From the NCBI GenBank assembly GCA_002493625.1, contig DKZK01000038.1:16420-80419 (forward strand): a DNA stretch of 64,000 nucleotides, given 5' to 3'. A program made the translations under genes and the position numbers. The DNA comes from Lachnospiraceae bacterium UBA7076. GTDB lineage: Bacteria; Bacillota; Clostridia; Lachnospirales; Lachnospiraceae. The notes below the pieces were generated by a model. It was not told the DNA's origin and did no database searches. It saw nothing but the letters and a program-made list of their open reading frames with translations. Each line of letters starts with the position of its first letter. Within the stretch, counting starts at the first letter, position 1. Below are positions 32,993 through 41,993 of this stretch, in pieces.

Positions 32993-34900
32993 CTATACAT
33001 TTTGTTTTCCATGCAGATAAATAAGTAATACCGATATATCCGCAGGCGACACTCCCGATATCCGTGATGCCTGACCGATGGAAACCGGTCTTATCTCCGA
33101 TAATTTCTGACGCGCCTCCTTTCTCAGATTCGACACGTCATCATAGTTAATCTCCGACGGAATATGCTTCTTCTCCAGCTTTTTGAACTGCTCTACCTGC
33201 TGCCTCTGCCTCGTTATATACCCCTCGTATTTAATGTTTATGTTTATCTGATTGATAATCTCATCATCCAGAATTTTATTTTTATCCCTGCCCTCGTCAA
33301 TGGGCTCAACAAGCTCATAGCTAAGCTCAGGCCGTCTTATAAGCTCGCCCAGGGACACAGCCGTCTTAATCGGCGCACTTCCATTTTCCACAAGAAAATC
33401 CTGTATTTTCTTTCCGGCGCCTATCATAAGTGAGTTGACACGCGCAAGCTCATCATGAATAAGCTGCCTTTTTCTTAAAAATGCATGGTATCTTTCCTCG
33501 TCTATAAGTCCTATATCATGCCCTATATCCGTAAGCCTGAGGTCTGCGTTATCCTGACGCAGAAGCAGCCTGTACTCTGCCCGCGACGTCATCATTCTGT
33601 ATGGCTCAAAGGTTTCCTTTGTCACAAGGTCATCGATAAGAACGCCGATATATGCCTGTGAACGGTCAAGAATAAGCGGCTCCCTGCCCTTTAGCTTTAA
33701 TGCGGCGTTTATGCCTGCCATAATGCCCTGCGCCGCCGCCTCCTCATACCCGGAGCTTCCATTAATCTGTCCCGCAAAAAATAGTCCGTCCATCTCCTTA
33801 AGCTCTAAGCTCGCCTTTAAATTAACGGCATTTATGCAGTCGTATTCTATCGCGTATGCATTTCTTATTATCTTGACATTTTCAAGTCCCGGCACTGTCC
33901 TTATCATTGCATACTGCACGTCCTCAGGGAGCGAGGAGGACATTCCCCCCATATACATTTCATTTGTAAATTCCCCCTCCGGCTCAATAAAAAGCTGATG
34001 CCTGTTCTTGTCGGGGAACTTCATAACCTTGTCCTCGATTGACGGACAGTATCTTGGTCCCGTACCCTCGATAAAGCCTGAAAAAAGAGGCGACCTGTCT
34101 ATATTTGCCTTTATGATTTCATGGGTTCTTTCATTTGTATATGTAAGCCAGCAGGATATCTGCTCCCTTTCAATATCAGTGGGCTTATTCGTAAATGAAA
34201 ACGGGACGATTTTCTCGTCGCCCTTCTGCTCCTCCATTTTGGAAAAATCAATTGTTTTTTTGTCAAGCCTTGCAGGCGTTCCCGTTTTAAATCTCCTCAG
34301 TCCTATCCCTGCCTCAAGCATGGAATCGGAAAGATGGTTTGCAGCCATAAGTCCGTTTGGTCCCGTATGATTTACTACGTCACCGTAAATGCACCTCGCC
34401 TTAAGGTAGGTTCCCGTGGCAAGAATAACCGCCTTGCAGTAATACGTTGCCCCCGAAAATGTTTTCACGCCGCAGATGCGTTTTTTTCCTTCCTCCGCTT
34501 CAAACATAAGCTCCGTGACCTCCGCCTGACGCAGGGTAAGCTTTTCCGTATTTTGCAATGTGAGCCTCATCTGCTTTGTATACTCAACCTTATCCGCCTG
34601 TGCCCTGAGAGAATGTACGGCAGGTCCCTTTGACACGTTGAGCATTTTTGACTGTATATAAGTCTTGTCGATATTTTTTCCCATCTCGCCCCCAAGAGCG
34701 TCAATCTCCCTTACAAGGTGCCCCTTGGAGCTTCCGCCTATATTGGGATTACAGGGCATCATTGCAATACTGTCCATGCTTATCGTAAATAAAATTGTTT
34801 CAAATCCCATTCTTGCAGCCGCAAGCGCCGCCTCGCAGCCGGCATGTCCCGCTCCGACAACAGCTATGTCGTAATGCTCCTCTATGTGTGTAGTGCTCAT
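32993..34900 (-). CDS. mnmG: tRNA uridine-5-carboxymethylaminomethyl modification enzyme MnmG
   Basis: FAD enzyme that, with MnmE, builds cmnm5U at wobble position 34 of several tRNAs. I start it at 34900 (MSTTHIEEHYDIAVVGAGHAGCEAAL), with GAAAGGGAAATC upstream; a longer frame back to 35269 would run into mnmE and has no family similarity. The 635-residue length is normal. The FAD motif VVGAGHAGCEAALAA, the MMPCNPNIGGSSKGHLVREIDALGG region and the GidA signature around GPRYCPSIEDK are all present. The helical C-terminal domain that binds MnmE ends at 32993. It is divergent from mnmE instead of being in its usual operon. Confidence 0.96.
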   Translation of the reverse strand: MSTTHIEEHYDIAVVGAGHAGCEAALAAARMGFETILFTISMDSIAMMPCNPNIGGSSKGHLVREIDALGGEMGKNIDKTYIQSKMLNVSKGPAVHSLRAQADKVEYTKQMRLTLQNTEKLTLRQAEVTELMFEAEEGKKRICGVKTFSGATYYCKAVILATGTYLKARCIYGDVVNHTGPNGLMAANHLSDSMLEAGIGLRRFKTGTPARLDKKTIDFSKMEEQKGDEKIVPFSFTNKPTDIEREQISCWLTYTNERTHEIIKANIDRSPLFSGFIEGTGPRYCPSIEDKVMKFPDKNRHQLFIEPEGEFTNEMYMGGMSSSLPEDVQYAMIRTVPGLENVKIIRNAYAIEYDCINAVNLKASLELKEMDGLFFAGQINGSSGYEEAAAQGIMAGINAALKLKGREPLILDRSQAYIGVLIDDLVTKETFEPYRMMTSRAEYRLLLRQDNADLRLTDIGHDIGLIDEERYHAFLRKRQLIHDELARVNSLMIGAGKKIQDFLVENGSAPIKTAVSLGELIRRPELSYELVEPIDEGRDKNKILDDEIINQININIKYEGYITRQRQQVEQFKKLEKKHIPSEINYDDVSNLRKEARQKLSEIRPVSIGQASRISGVSPADISVLLIYLHGKQNV

Positions 34901-34995
34901 TATGATTTCCCTTTCAAATTTTTTATGGTCTGGTGCGGCATTCGCAAGAGACTTCCAACAAAAACAATAGATAAAAAGATAAATGTTTTGGGAAA

Positions 34996-35024
34996 ATGAT
35001 AGCACACCAGCGTACTCAATGCAA
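34996..35024 (-). promoter_or_regulatory. Probable sigma-A promoter of mnmG
   Basis: Minus strand TTGCAT (35024-35019), 17-base spacer, TATCAT (35001-34996). It gives a leader of about 90 bases before the mnmG ATG. Confidence 0.6.
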
Positions 35025-35036
35025 TAAAAAACACTC

Positions 35037-35086
35037 ATTTGCAATTTCAGTTTGCAATCCGTACATAATATGCTAAAATTGCAAAT
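35037..35086. promoter_or_regulatory. 11-bp inverted repeat between the mnmG and mnmE promoters
   Basis: ATTTGCAATTT (35037-35047) and AAATTGCAAAT (35076-35086) are perfect inverse copies 28 bases apart. The right copy overlaps the -10 box of the mnmE promoter. A further TTGCAA lies between them. It could be an operator for a shared regulator or an AT-rich coincidence. Confidence 0.4.
35052..35079 (+). promoter_or_regulatory. Probable sigma-A promoter of mnmE
   Basis: TTGCAA (35052-35057), 16-base spacer, TAAAAT (35074-35079). The site is 51 bases before the mnmE ATG at 35130. Confidence 0.55.
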
Positions 35087-35129
35087 AGTATTGTCAATTG
35101 CATATAAAAGTTTACAAGGAGAAATATCC

Positions 35130-36503
35130 ATGACAGACACAATAGCAGCCATTGCAACAGGCATGGGCGGTTCCGGCATCGGCATAATAAGAATAAGCGG
35201 AGATATGGCAATCCAAATCGCAGACAAGATTTTCGTACCAAACAATAAAAATAAAAAAGTATCAGACATGCGGACCTATACCGCTGCCTTCGGTCACATT
35301 TCATATGACGGTCATGTATATGATGAGGCGGTCTGCCTTGTGATGCGCAGTCCCCACTCATACACGACGGAGGACATTGTCGAGCTTGACTGTCACGGCA
35401 GCATTATTGTGTTAAAACAGATTCTTGACCTTGTAATCCGCATGGGCGCAAGACCTGCCCTGCCCGGCGAGTTTACAAAGCGGGCGTTTTTAAACGGACG
35501 TATGGATCTGTCACAGGCAGAGTCGGTCATGGATCTTATCCATTCCAAGAATGAAATGGCTGCCGCCTCCTCCCTGAAACAGCTTACGGGCGGACTTCGT
35601 GATGTCATAACTGATATGAGGGAAAAGCTTTTATATAACATCGCATATATCGAATCAGCATTGGATGACCCGGAAAACTACTCTCTCGACAATTTTCCCG
35701 CAGAACTTATGTCTACTGTTGATAAGCTGTTGATAAGTGTTGATTCTCTCATAAAATCAAGCACTTCGGGACGTATCATAAGGGAGGGCATACGCACTGT
35801 AATCTTAGGCAGACCCAATGCAGGTAAGTCCTCGGTTTTAAACATGCTTTTGGGAACTGACAGAGCTATAGTAACCGATATAGAAGGAACTACAAGAGAC
35901 ACCCTTGAGGAATACATTAACATTGACGGAATTACGCTCAATGTCGTGGACACAGCAGGTATACGTGATACAGAGGATGTAATTGAGCGCATTGGAGTTG
36001 ATAAAGCTCTGAGTATAATTTCTGACGCTGATTTAATACTCTATATCGTTGACGGAACTACCGTTTTAAACGCAAATGACTACAAAATTATGGACGCCGT
36101 AAAGGGAAAAAAAGTCATTACGTTAATCAATAAAAATGACATGAAGCTGGTTGTGGATAAAGTGTTGATAAGTTCAAAAATTGATACTGAAATCCTTGAA
36201 ATTTCAGCCAAATACGGGGATGGAAAGCACGCCCTCCACGACATTCTGAAAAAAATGTTTTTTAAGGACGAAATATCTTATAATGATGAATTATACATCA
36301 CAAACATGAGACATAAAGCCCTTCTCTATGATGCCAAAAACAGTCTTTCGGCAGTTAGGGAAAGCATAGAAAACGGCATGAGCGAAGACTTTTTTACCAT
36401 TGACCTTATGGCAGCCTACGAAAGCCTCGGCAAAATAATCGGCGAGGAGCTGGAGGACGACTTGGTAAATAAAATCTTCGCCGAATTTTGCATGGGCAAA
36501 TAA
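35130..36503 (+). CDS. mnmE: tRNA uridine-5-carboxymethylaminomethyl modification GTPase MnmE
   Basis: GTPase partner of MnmG in tRNA wobble-uridine modification. The start at 35130 (MTDTIAAIATGMGGSGIGIIRISG) follows AAGGAG; a longer frame adds 26 residues over the promoter. The N-terminal folate-binding domain contains GEFTKRAFLNGRMDLSQAE. The inserted G domain has GRPNAGKSS (G1), EGTTRD (G2), DTAGIRDT (G3) and NKND (G4). The C-terminus FCMGK carries the catalytic Cys of the CxGK motif. At 457 residues the length is normal. The next gene converges onto it, one base after its stop. Confidence 0.97.
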   Translation: MTDTIAAIATGMGGSGIGIIRISGDMAIQIADKIFVPNNKNKKVSDMRTYTAAFGHISYDGHVYDEAVCLVMRSPHSYTTEDIVELDCHGSIIVLKQILDLVIRMGARPALPGEFTKRAFLNGRMDLSQAESVMDLIHSKNEMAAASSLKQLTGGLRDVITDMREKLLYNIAYIESALDDPENYSLDNFPAELMSTVDKLLISVDSLIKSSTSGRIIREGIRTVILGRPNAGKSSVLNMLLGTDRAIVTDIEGTTRDTLEEYINIDGITLNVVDTAGIRDTEDVIERIGVDKALSIISDADLILYIVDGTTVLNANDYKIMDAVKGKKVITLINKNDMKLVVDKVLISSKIDTEILEISAKYGDGKHALHDILKKMFFKDEISYNDELYITNMRHKALLYDAKNSLSAVRESIENGMSEDFFTIDLMAAYESLGKIIGEELEDDLVNKIFAEFCMGK

Positions 36504-36504
36504 T

Positions 36505-38268
36505 TCAGTGAGCAAACTGCGCATTGTAGAGCTGATGATAAAATCCCTTCATCGCAAGCAACTCCTTGTGGGAGCCCTTCTCGATTATATTTCCGTCCTT
36601 CATCACAAGAATTACGTCAGCCTCACGGATTGTAGAAAGCCTGTGAGCTACAATAAAGCTTGTTCTGCCCTCCATCATCTTGTTAAACGCCTTCTGTATT
36701 CTTATCTCCGTTCTCGTATCTATGGAGGAGGTCGCCTCGTCAAGTATAAGCATAGGCGGCATGAGAAGCATTACCCTTGTGATACATAAAAGCTGCTTCT
36801 GCCCCTGGGAAAGATTACCTCCATCCTCCGTAATAACCGTGTCGTACCCTTGGGGAAGCCTCTTTATAAAGCTGTGGGAATGGGATTTCTTTGCAGCCTC
36901 TATTATCTCCTCATCCGTTGCGTCAGGTTTTCCGTATGCAATGTTTTCCTTTATTGTCCCCGATTTAAGCCACGTTTCCTGAAGCACCATTCCATATCCG
37001 TCCCGGAGGGACTCTCTCGTCAGATGCTTAATATTTGTACCGTCAACACATATAGCGCCCTTGTCAACGTCGTAAAATCGCATCAGAAGATTTATGAGGG
37101 TACTCTTTCCGCAGCCGGTAGGTCCAACGATTGCAACCCGCATGCCCGGCTTCACATCAAGGCTTAAATCCGTAATCAGCTCTCTGTCGGGAACATATGA
37201 AAACGCCACATTCTCTATTTTTATTTTACCTGACGGCTTTTCAAGAACAACCGCATCTGCATCCTCAGGCACCTCACAGCTTTCATCTATAAGCTCAAAC
37301 ACCCTTGCGGCGCATGCGATTGCATTCTGAAGCTCTGTCACAACATTGGAAATCTCATTAAACGGCTTTGTGTACTGGTTGGCATAGCTTAAGAAGCATG
37401 TGAGCTGTCCGATTGAAAGCCGCCCCCTGATTGCCGAAAGCGCCCCGATTATTCCCACGGCTGTATAGACAAGACTGTTTACAAACCTTGTGCACGGATT
37501 TGTAAGCGAGGAATAAAACGTAGCGTTCATGCTGTCCTTCTCAAGCCTGTCATTGATAACCTGAAAACGGTCAAGGGCATCATCCTCATAGCCAAACGCC
37601 TGAACAATTTTCTGCTGCCCCACCATCTCGTCTATAAGGGAGGTCATTTCACCCCTTGTTTCCGACTGGCTTCTGAAAAGCCTGTAGGTTCTCTTTGCAA
37701 TAAATCCGGCAACGAAAAGCGAAACCGGCGTAAGCACCACAACCACAAGGGCAATAGGAACATTGATTGTCATCATAAATATCAGTGTGCCACCGATGGT
37801 AACCACACCCGAAAAAAGCTGTGTAAAGCCCATGAGCAGTCCATCAGCAAACTGGTCTATATCCGCTACAATACGACTTACAATATCGCCGTGCTTGTGG
37901 GAGTCGATATAGGAAAGAGGAAGCTTCTGCAAACGGCAGAACGCCTCATCCCTCACGTCCCTTACAACATGATAGGTGATATGATTGTTTATAATATTCA
38001 TAAACCACTGGGAAACGGCAGTTACGGCCGTCACAATAATAAAGATTTTTATAATCCCCTTTATTCCCTGAAAATCAACCTTTCCTGCCTCAACGATAAG
38101 GTCGATTGCATTACCCGTCAGAATCGGCGCATAAAGAGTTGCCGCAACGGATATTGCCGCGCATATAAAGGACAGCGCAACAAGGAAGCGGTATCTTTTA
38201 ATGTGCGTAAGTATCCGCCTTATAACTGCTTTATTTGAATTACCCTTGAATTTTTTATTTTCTGACAT
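36505..38268 (-). CDS. ABC exporter half-transporter with canonical ATP site
   Basis: A 587-residue type IV (ABCB-like) half-transporter: six membrane helices (about 25-310), then an ATPase domain. Walker A is GPTGCGKST, the signature is LSQGQKQ instead of LSGGQ, and Walker B is MLILDEATSSID with the catalytic Glu. The switch His is in VAHRLSTI. It is translationally coupled to the gene upstream (TAATG at 38268), and the two form a heterodimeric exporter. The deviating signature motif belongs to the partner's degenerate site, as in TM287/288-type exporters. The substrate is unknown; multidrug or lipid export is common. Confidence 0.92.
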   Translation of the reverse strand: MSENKKFKGNSNKAVIRRILTHIKRYRFLVALSFICAAISVAATLYAPILTGNAIDLIVEAGKVDFQGIKGIIKIFIIVTAVTAVSQWFMNIINNHITYHVVRDVRDEAFCRLQKLPLSYIDSHKHGDIVSRIVADIDQFADGLLMGFTQLFSGVVTIGGTLIFMMTINVPIALVVVVLTPVSLFVAGFIAKRTYRLFRSQSETRGEMTSLIDEMVGQQKIVQAFGYEDDALDRFQVINDRLEKDSMNATFYSSLTNPCTRFVNSLVYTAVGIIGALSAIRGRLSIGQLTCFLSYANQYTKPFNEISNVVTELQNAIACAARVFELIDESCEVPEDADAVVLEKPSGKIKIENVAFSYVPDRELITDLSLDVKPGMRVAIVGPTGCGKSTLINLLMRFYDVDKGAICVDGTNIKHLTRESLRDGYGMVLQETWLKSGTIKENIAYGKPDATDEEIIEAAKKSHSHSFIKRLPQGYDTVITEDGGNLSQGQKQLLCITRVMLLMPPMLILDEATSSIDTRTEIRIQKAFNKMMEGRTSFIVAHRLSTIREADVILVMKDGNIIEKGSHKELLAMKGFYHQLYNAQFAH

Positions 38269-40103
38269 TATACAGTCACCCCGCCTTCCGGAGCATATGT
38301 CTCCTCTTTTTTATTCTCATCATGCTTTTCCCTATTATTTTCCTCATCCTTTGCCTTATTCTGTGATGAACATATTTCCTGATAAACCTCACAGGAGGCA
38401 AGAAGCTCCTCATGGGTTCCCATGCCTGCAATCTGACCGTCGTCAAGAACGATAATTTTATCGGCATACATAATAGACGAGGACCGCTGTGACACAATAA
38501 ATACCGTCGTATTATCCGTTTTTTCCTTAATCGCCATGCGAAGCGCAGCGTCCGTGGCATAATCAAGTGCCGAGGAGCTGTCGTCAAGTATAAGGATTTC
38601 AGGCTTCTTGACGAGCGCTCTCGCGATTGTCAGACGCTGCTTCTGTCCGCCGGAAAGATTTTTTGCACCCTGATTAAGCAGAAATTTAATGCCGCCGTCC
38701 TTTTCTTCCACAAATGCCTTAGCCTGTGCTATTTCAAGAGCAAGATTTATGTCCTCCTCGCTTGCGTCCGCCTTTCCCCATCTCATATTATCTTCTATGG
38801 AGCCGGAAAAAAGCACTGCCTTCTGGGGAACAATTCCGATTTTTTCTATAAGCTTCTCCTTCGGATAATCCTTTACGTCTATACCGTCAATGAGCACCTT
38901 TCCTTCGGTGCAGTCATAAAATCTCGGAATCAGATTTACAAACGTACTCTTTCCTGAACCTGTACCTCCGATAATGCCGATTGTCTCTCCCTTTTTAACC
39001 TCAAGATTAATTCCTTCAATGGACGGCTCCTTTGCATTCTTGTAAGTCAGCCCTGCGTCTACAAACTGAACCTTGATGTCACTGCCTGCATGTTCCCTGT
39101 CCCTGCCGCCTGTCCTGCCAGCTTCCGCTCCGTCCGGAAGGCTGTCCCTATATATCTGTGAGCTCTCCGTGAGAAGCACCTGCCCCACACGGTTTGCGCA
39201 GGCAACAGCCTTTGTCTCGGTAACGATAAGATTTGCAAGCTTGACAAGCTCAATCAAAATCTGTGACATATAATTTACAAGAGCGTATACAGAGCCCTGT
39301 AAAAGCAGCCCTTCCTCTACCCTGCCTGCGCCAAGCCATATAATTGCAACAATGGAGAGATTGATAACCGCATAGGTAAGGGGATTTAAAAATGATGAAA
39401 TCTTTCCTACAAAAATCTGCTCCTTCGTCAGAAGCTCCGTCTTTTCACAAAAATCATCTTTCTCATTTTCCTCCTGATTAAAGGCGCGTATCACCCTCAC
39501 ACCCGAAAGATTTTCCCTTGTGGACAAAAGCACGCTATCAAGCCTCGACTGAACCTTTTTATAAAGCGGTATTGTGATAAGCATAATACCAAACACGATA
39601 ACGATAAGTACGGGAAGGGTTATAAGAAATATTTTCGCCACGTGGGCATCCACCGTAAATGCCATAATTGCCGCGCCAAACACGATAAAGGGTGAGCGCA
39701 TAAAAAGACGTAAAAACATATTTACACCTGTCTGAATCTGATTTACGTCGCTTGTCATTCTCGTTATAAGGGTCGATGAGCCGATTTCGTCTATCTCCGT
39801 ATAGGAAAGCGTCTCAATATGTTTAAACAGATCATATCTCAGCTCCTTACCAAAGCCCATTGCCGTCTTGGCGGAAAAATACTGCGCCGTAATGGAACAG
39901 GCAAGACCGATAAGCCCAAGCCCTATCATAAGCAGCGCCATTTTGTAAATGTACGGCTTGTCGCCGTTCTTTATGCCGATATCAATAATATTTGCCATGA
40001 CGAGAGGCACAAGAAGCTCAAAGCTTGCCTCAAGCATTTTAAAAAGAGGCGCAAGCACCGCCTTAACCTTATAATTTTTAAAATACTTCATAATCTGCTT
40101 CAT
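38268..40103 (-). CDS. ABC exporter half-transporter with degenerate ATP site
   Basis: A 611-residue half-transporter, first gene of the pair. Six membrane helices (about 15-300) are followed by the ATPase domain. Walker A is GGTGSGKST, the signature LSGGQKQRLTIARAL is canonical, but Walker B is ILILDDSSSALD: the catalytic Glu is replaced by Asp. A Gln/Ser (VSQRSSSI) also replaces the switch His region. This marks the non-hydrolytic site of an asymmetric heterodimer. An Arg/Gly/Asp-rich stretch (about 325-345) and a charged C-terminal tail (KDEENNREKHDENKKEE) are extra. GGAGA lies before the ATG. Confidence 0.92.
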   Translation of the reverse strand: MKQIMKYFKNYKVKAVLAPLFKMLEASFELLVPLVMANIIDIGIKNGDKPYIYKMALLMIGLGLIGLACSITAQYFSAKTAMGFGKELRYDLFKHIETLSYTEIDEIGSSTLITRMTSDVNQIQTGVNMFLRLFMRSPFIVFGAAIMAFTVDAHVAKIFLITLPVLIVIVFGIMLITIPLYKKVQSRLDSVLLSTRENLSGVRVIRAFNQEENEKDDFCEKTELLTKEQIFVGKISSFLNPLTYAVINLSIVAIIWLGAGRVEEGLLLQGSVYALVNYMSQILIELVKLANLIVTETKAVACANRVGQVLLTESSQIYRDSLPDGAEAGRTGGRDREHAGSDIKVQFVDAGLTYKNAKEPSIEGINLEVKKGETIGIIGGTGSGKSTFVNLIPRFYDCTEGKVLIDGIDVKDYPKEKLIEKIGIVPQKAVLFSGSIEDNMRWGKADASEEDINLALEIAQAKAFVEEKDGGIKFLLNQGAKNLSGGQKQRLTIARALVKKPEILILDDSSSALDYATDAALRMAIKEKTDNTTVFIVSQRSSSIMYADKIIVLDDGQIAGMGTHEELLASCEVYQEICSSQNKAKDEENNREKHDENKKEETYAPEGGVTV

Positions 40104-40187
40104 ATCTCAAATCTCCATTTTGTAAATTTTCATATTGTAATTTCCCAAATTATAGTTTTATCCTGATGCTTATTTTATCCCTCAAAG

Positions 40188-40216
40188 TTGACAATATACA
40201 AAACATCACTTAAACT
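40188..40216 (+). promoter_or_regulatory. Probable sigma-A promoter of the DUF1292 gene
   Basis: TTGACA (40188-40193), 17-base spacer, TAAACT (40211-40216). It lies 74 bases before the ATG at 40290. Confidence 0.6.
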
Positions 40217-40289
40217 GTAATTATACATCATTTAACATTTTATGGGAAGTCAGAGTTTTGCAAATGTGAAACTTAGAAAGGATTATGCA

Positions 40290-40589
40290 ATGGAAAATAA
40301 TAACGAAGAATTAGATGAGCCAAGGGTTTCCATGACCCTTGAGGACGGCACGGAGCTTTCATGTGACGTAATAGCAATTTATCCTGTAGGTGGCAGACAG
40401 TACATTGCCCTGCTGCCTGACAAGGTTATTGAAGGCTATGAGGAAAACGAGGTATTCCTCTACCGCTACAAAGAGCTTGCAGATGATGACGTGGAGCTTA
40501 CTCCCATTGAGGACGAGGAGGAATACGAGGCTGCCGCAGACGCCTTTGACGAGCTTCTGGACGAGGAGGAATTTAACGGGCTTGAATAA
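40290..40589 (+). CDS. DUF1292 domain-containing protein
   Basis: A 99-residue acidic protein. The start at 40290 (MENNNEELDEPRVSMTLEDG) follows GAAAGGA. The pattern LEDGTELSCDVIAIYPVGGRQYIALLP, then VFLYRYKE and the acidic end DEEEYEAAADAFDELLDEEE, is the DUF1292 (YrzB-like) signature of Firmicutes. Its function is unknown. In other Firmicutes it is often near yrvL/ruvX-type genes; here it stands alone. Its stop codon directly touches the stop codon of the convergent membrane-protein gene, with no base between them. Confidence 0.85.
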   Translation: MENNNEELDEPRVSMTLEDGTELSCDVIAIYPVGGRQYIALLPDKVIEGYEENEVFLYRYKELADDDVELTPIEDEEEYEAAADAFDELLDEEEFNGLE

Positions 40590-40601
40590 CTAATCAAGCC
40601 C
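40578..40601. terminator. Hairpin spanning the two convergent stop codons
   Basis: A perfect 8-bp stem GGGCTTGA-8-TCAAGCCC covers the last codons and stops of both the DUF1292 gene and the membrane-protein gene. There is no T-run on either side, so it is not a classical terminator. It may block 3' exonucleases or mark overlapping 3' ends. Confidence 0.55.
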
Positions 40602-41960
40602 CAAATCCACAATGCCAAGCATAATGATGTTAATTGCCACGGAAAGCATGGCAATGCCTATCAAAAGTCCGATAAACGCATCCTGTTTACGGGCTTTTAA
40701 TTTATTGATGCATTCATAAGCAACAAGCAGAATGATAACAACCATGGCAAAATAGAAAAATGTAAAGGTTCTTGAGAGAGGCATCCAGCCAAGCTCACAA
40801 AAGCCTGCAGTCATTCTTCCACCAAAGCCCCCTGCCAGAAGACTTATAAGCAATATGGTTTTTCTATCCCTGCCGAAAATAAACACAAGGGAAGACGTTA
40901 CACATGCAATCAGAATTATGGCGACCAGCAGTGAAATCCACGGAAACAGGCTGTTATATTTCCCCTCCGAAACAAATACAGGAGCCGTATATTCAAAGTT
41001 GTATTCATTTCGGTCATACAATCCGAAAAACTGCCTGTCCTCACCAAAGCAATTAATAATCCAGACAGCAAGCGGAATACCTGATATGATTATACCAAAA
41101 TATTTATATATCGCTTTATTATATTCAGAGTATAAAATACATACACCTATAAAAAGAAAAATACAAAACCACAGTGTCATAAAGGAAAAATTGTCAAATA
41201 AATGCATGATGCTTGCAGAAAAGCCAAGCTCTGCCTTGTCCAGAACAGAAAGGCTTTCGCCCTTGCTTACTGCTCTTGCCTGATTATCTCCAGACAGGAA
41301 ATGAAATACCAGCCCTCCCGCCGATACAAGCCACTGAATCAGAAATACAAACGATATTTTCTTTTCCTTCACTGACATAACAAACATAGTGAGGAAAATC
41401 ACAAACATCATAACGGAAAGTTCTTCCTTATTCGTGGCATAAAGCATAAGAAAAATACTTATTACCGCCTGCAATATCCCTGTTTTTTTACCGTCAAAAT
41501 AATTTCTTATTGTAAAACATGCCGCAAGCGCAGCCGCAAGAGGCCACAGATAGGTCATTGTGGTGACAACCCAGCCCACGGTCACGTCAATATAAAATGG
41601 GAAACACAGAAGCGCAAGCAATGTAATGTATGTAAACTTTATGTCTTTTCCCTTAAATAATAATTGGTTTATCCCCCAGAATATAAAAAGCATAACAAGA
41701 ATGTCAAGCGCCATCCACACAGGAACACCGAAAAAGGAAACTATCCATATAAGCGGATTTACAAGCACCCTGGAGCTCCAGTTTTCATAGGTCAGCACGT
41801 CAATATTGGATATAAGCTCCGAAAAGGTGTCCGGCATTTTATCCGCCACAATAATATCGTCATACAAAACCTCATAACCTGCCACATGATAAAAAACCAT
41901 AATAATTCCGTATATGATGTATGGTAAAAACACAGAAAAATCTTTTAATTTGTCCTTCAT
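40590..41960 (-). CDS. Polytopic membrane protein of unknown function
   Basis: A 456-residue protein with about 11-12 hydrophobic segments. I start it at 41960 (MKDKLKDFSVFLPYIIYG), 8 bases after GGGAGG. Between the first two helices an extracytoplasmic loop contains DDIIVADKMPDTFSELISNIDVLTYENWSSRVL. The architecture (acidic first loop, many helices, aromatic ends) recalls membrane glycosyltransferase-like or DUF6056-type proteins, but I cannot assign a family with confidence. It lies downstream of the DHHW and MBOAT genes, so a role in surface polysaccharide processing is possible. A 200-base hairpin element separates it from them. Confidence 0.75.
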   Translation of the reverse strand: MKDKLKDFSVFLPYIIYGIIMVFYHVAGYEVLYDDIIVADKMPDTFSELISNIDVLTYENWSSRVLVNPLIWIVSFFGVPVWMALDILVMLFIFWGINQLLFKGKDIKFTYITLLALLCFPFYIDVTVGWVVTTMTYLWPLAAALAACFTIRNYFDGKKTGILQAVISIFLMLYATNKEELSVMMFVIFLTMFVMSVKEKKISFVFLIQWLVSAGGLVFHFLSGDNQARAVSKGESLSVLDKAELGFSASIMHLFDNFSFMTLWFCIFLFIGVCILYSEYNKAIYKYFGIIISGIPLAVWIINCFGEDRQFFGLYDRNEYNFEYTAPVFVSEGKYNSLFPWISLLVAIILIACVTSSLVFIFGRDRKTILLISLLAGGFGGRMTAGFCELGWMPLSRTFTFFYFAMVVIILLVAYECINKLKARKQDAFIGLLIGIAMLSVAINIIMLGIVDLGLD

Positions 41961-41993
41961 AAACCTTTCCTCCCATTGAATGTCAGCTATAGC

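Noticed and set aside
34901..35269. N-terminal extension of MnmG by ~123 residues
   Set aside because: It overlaps the mnmE promoter and 5' end, has no similarity to MnmG, and a good ribosome binding site supports the start at 34900.
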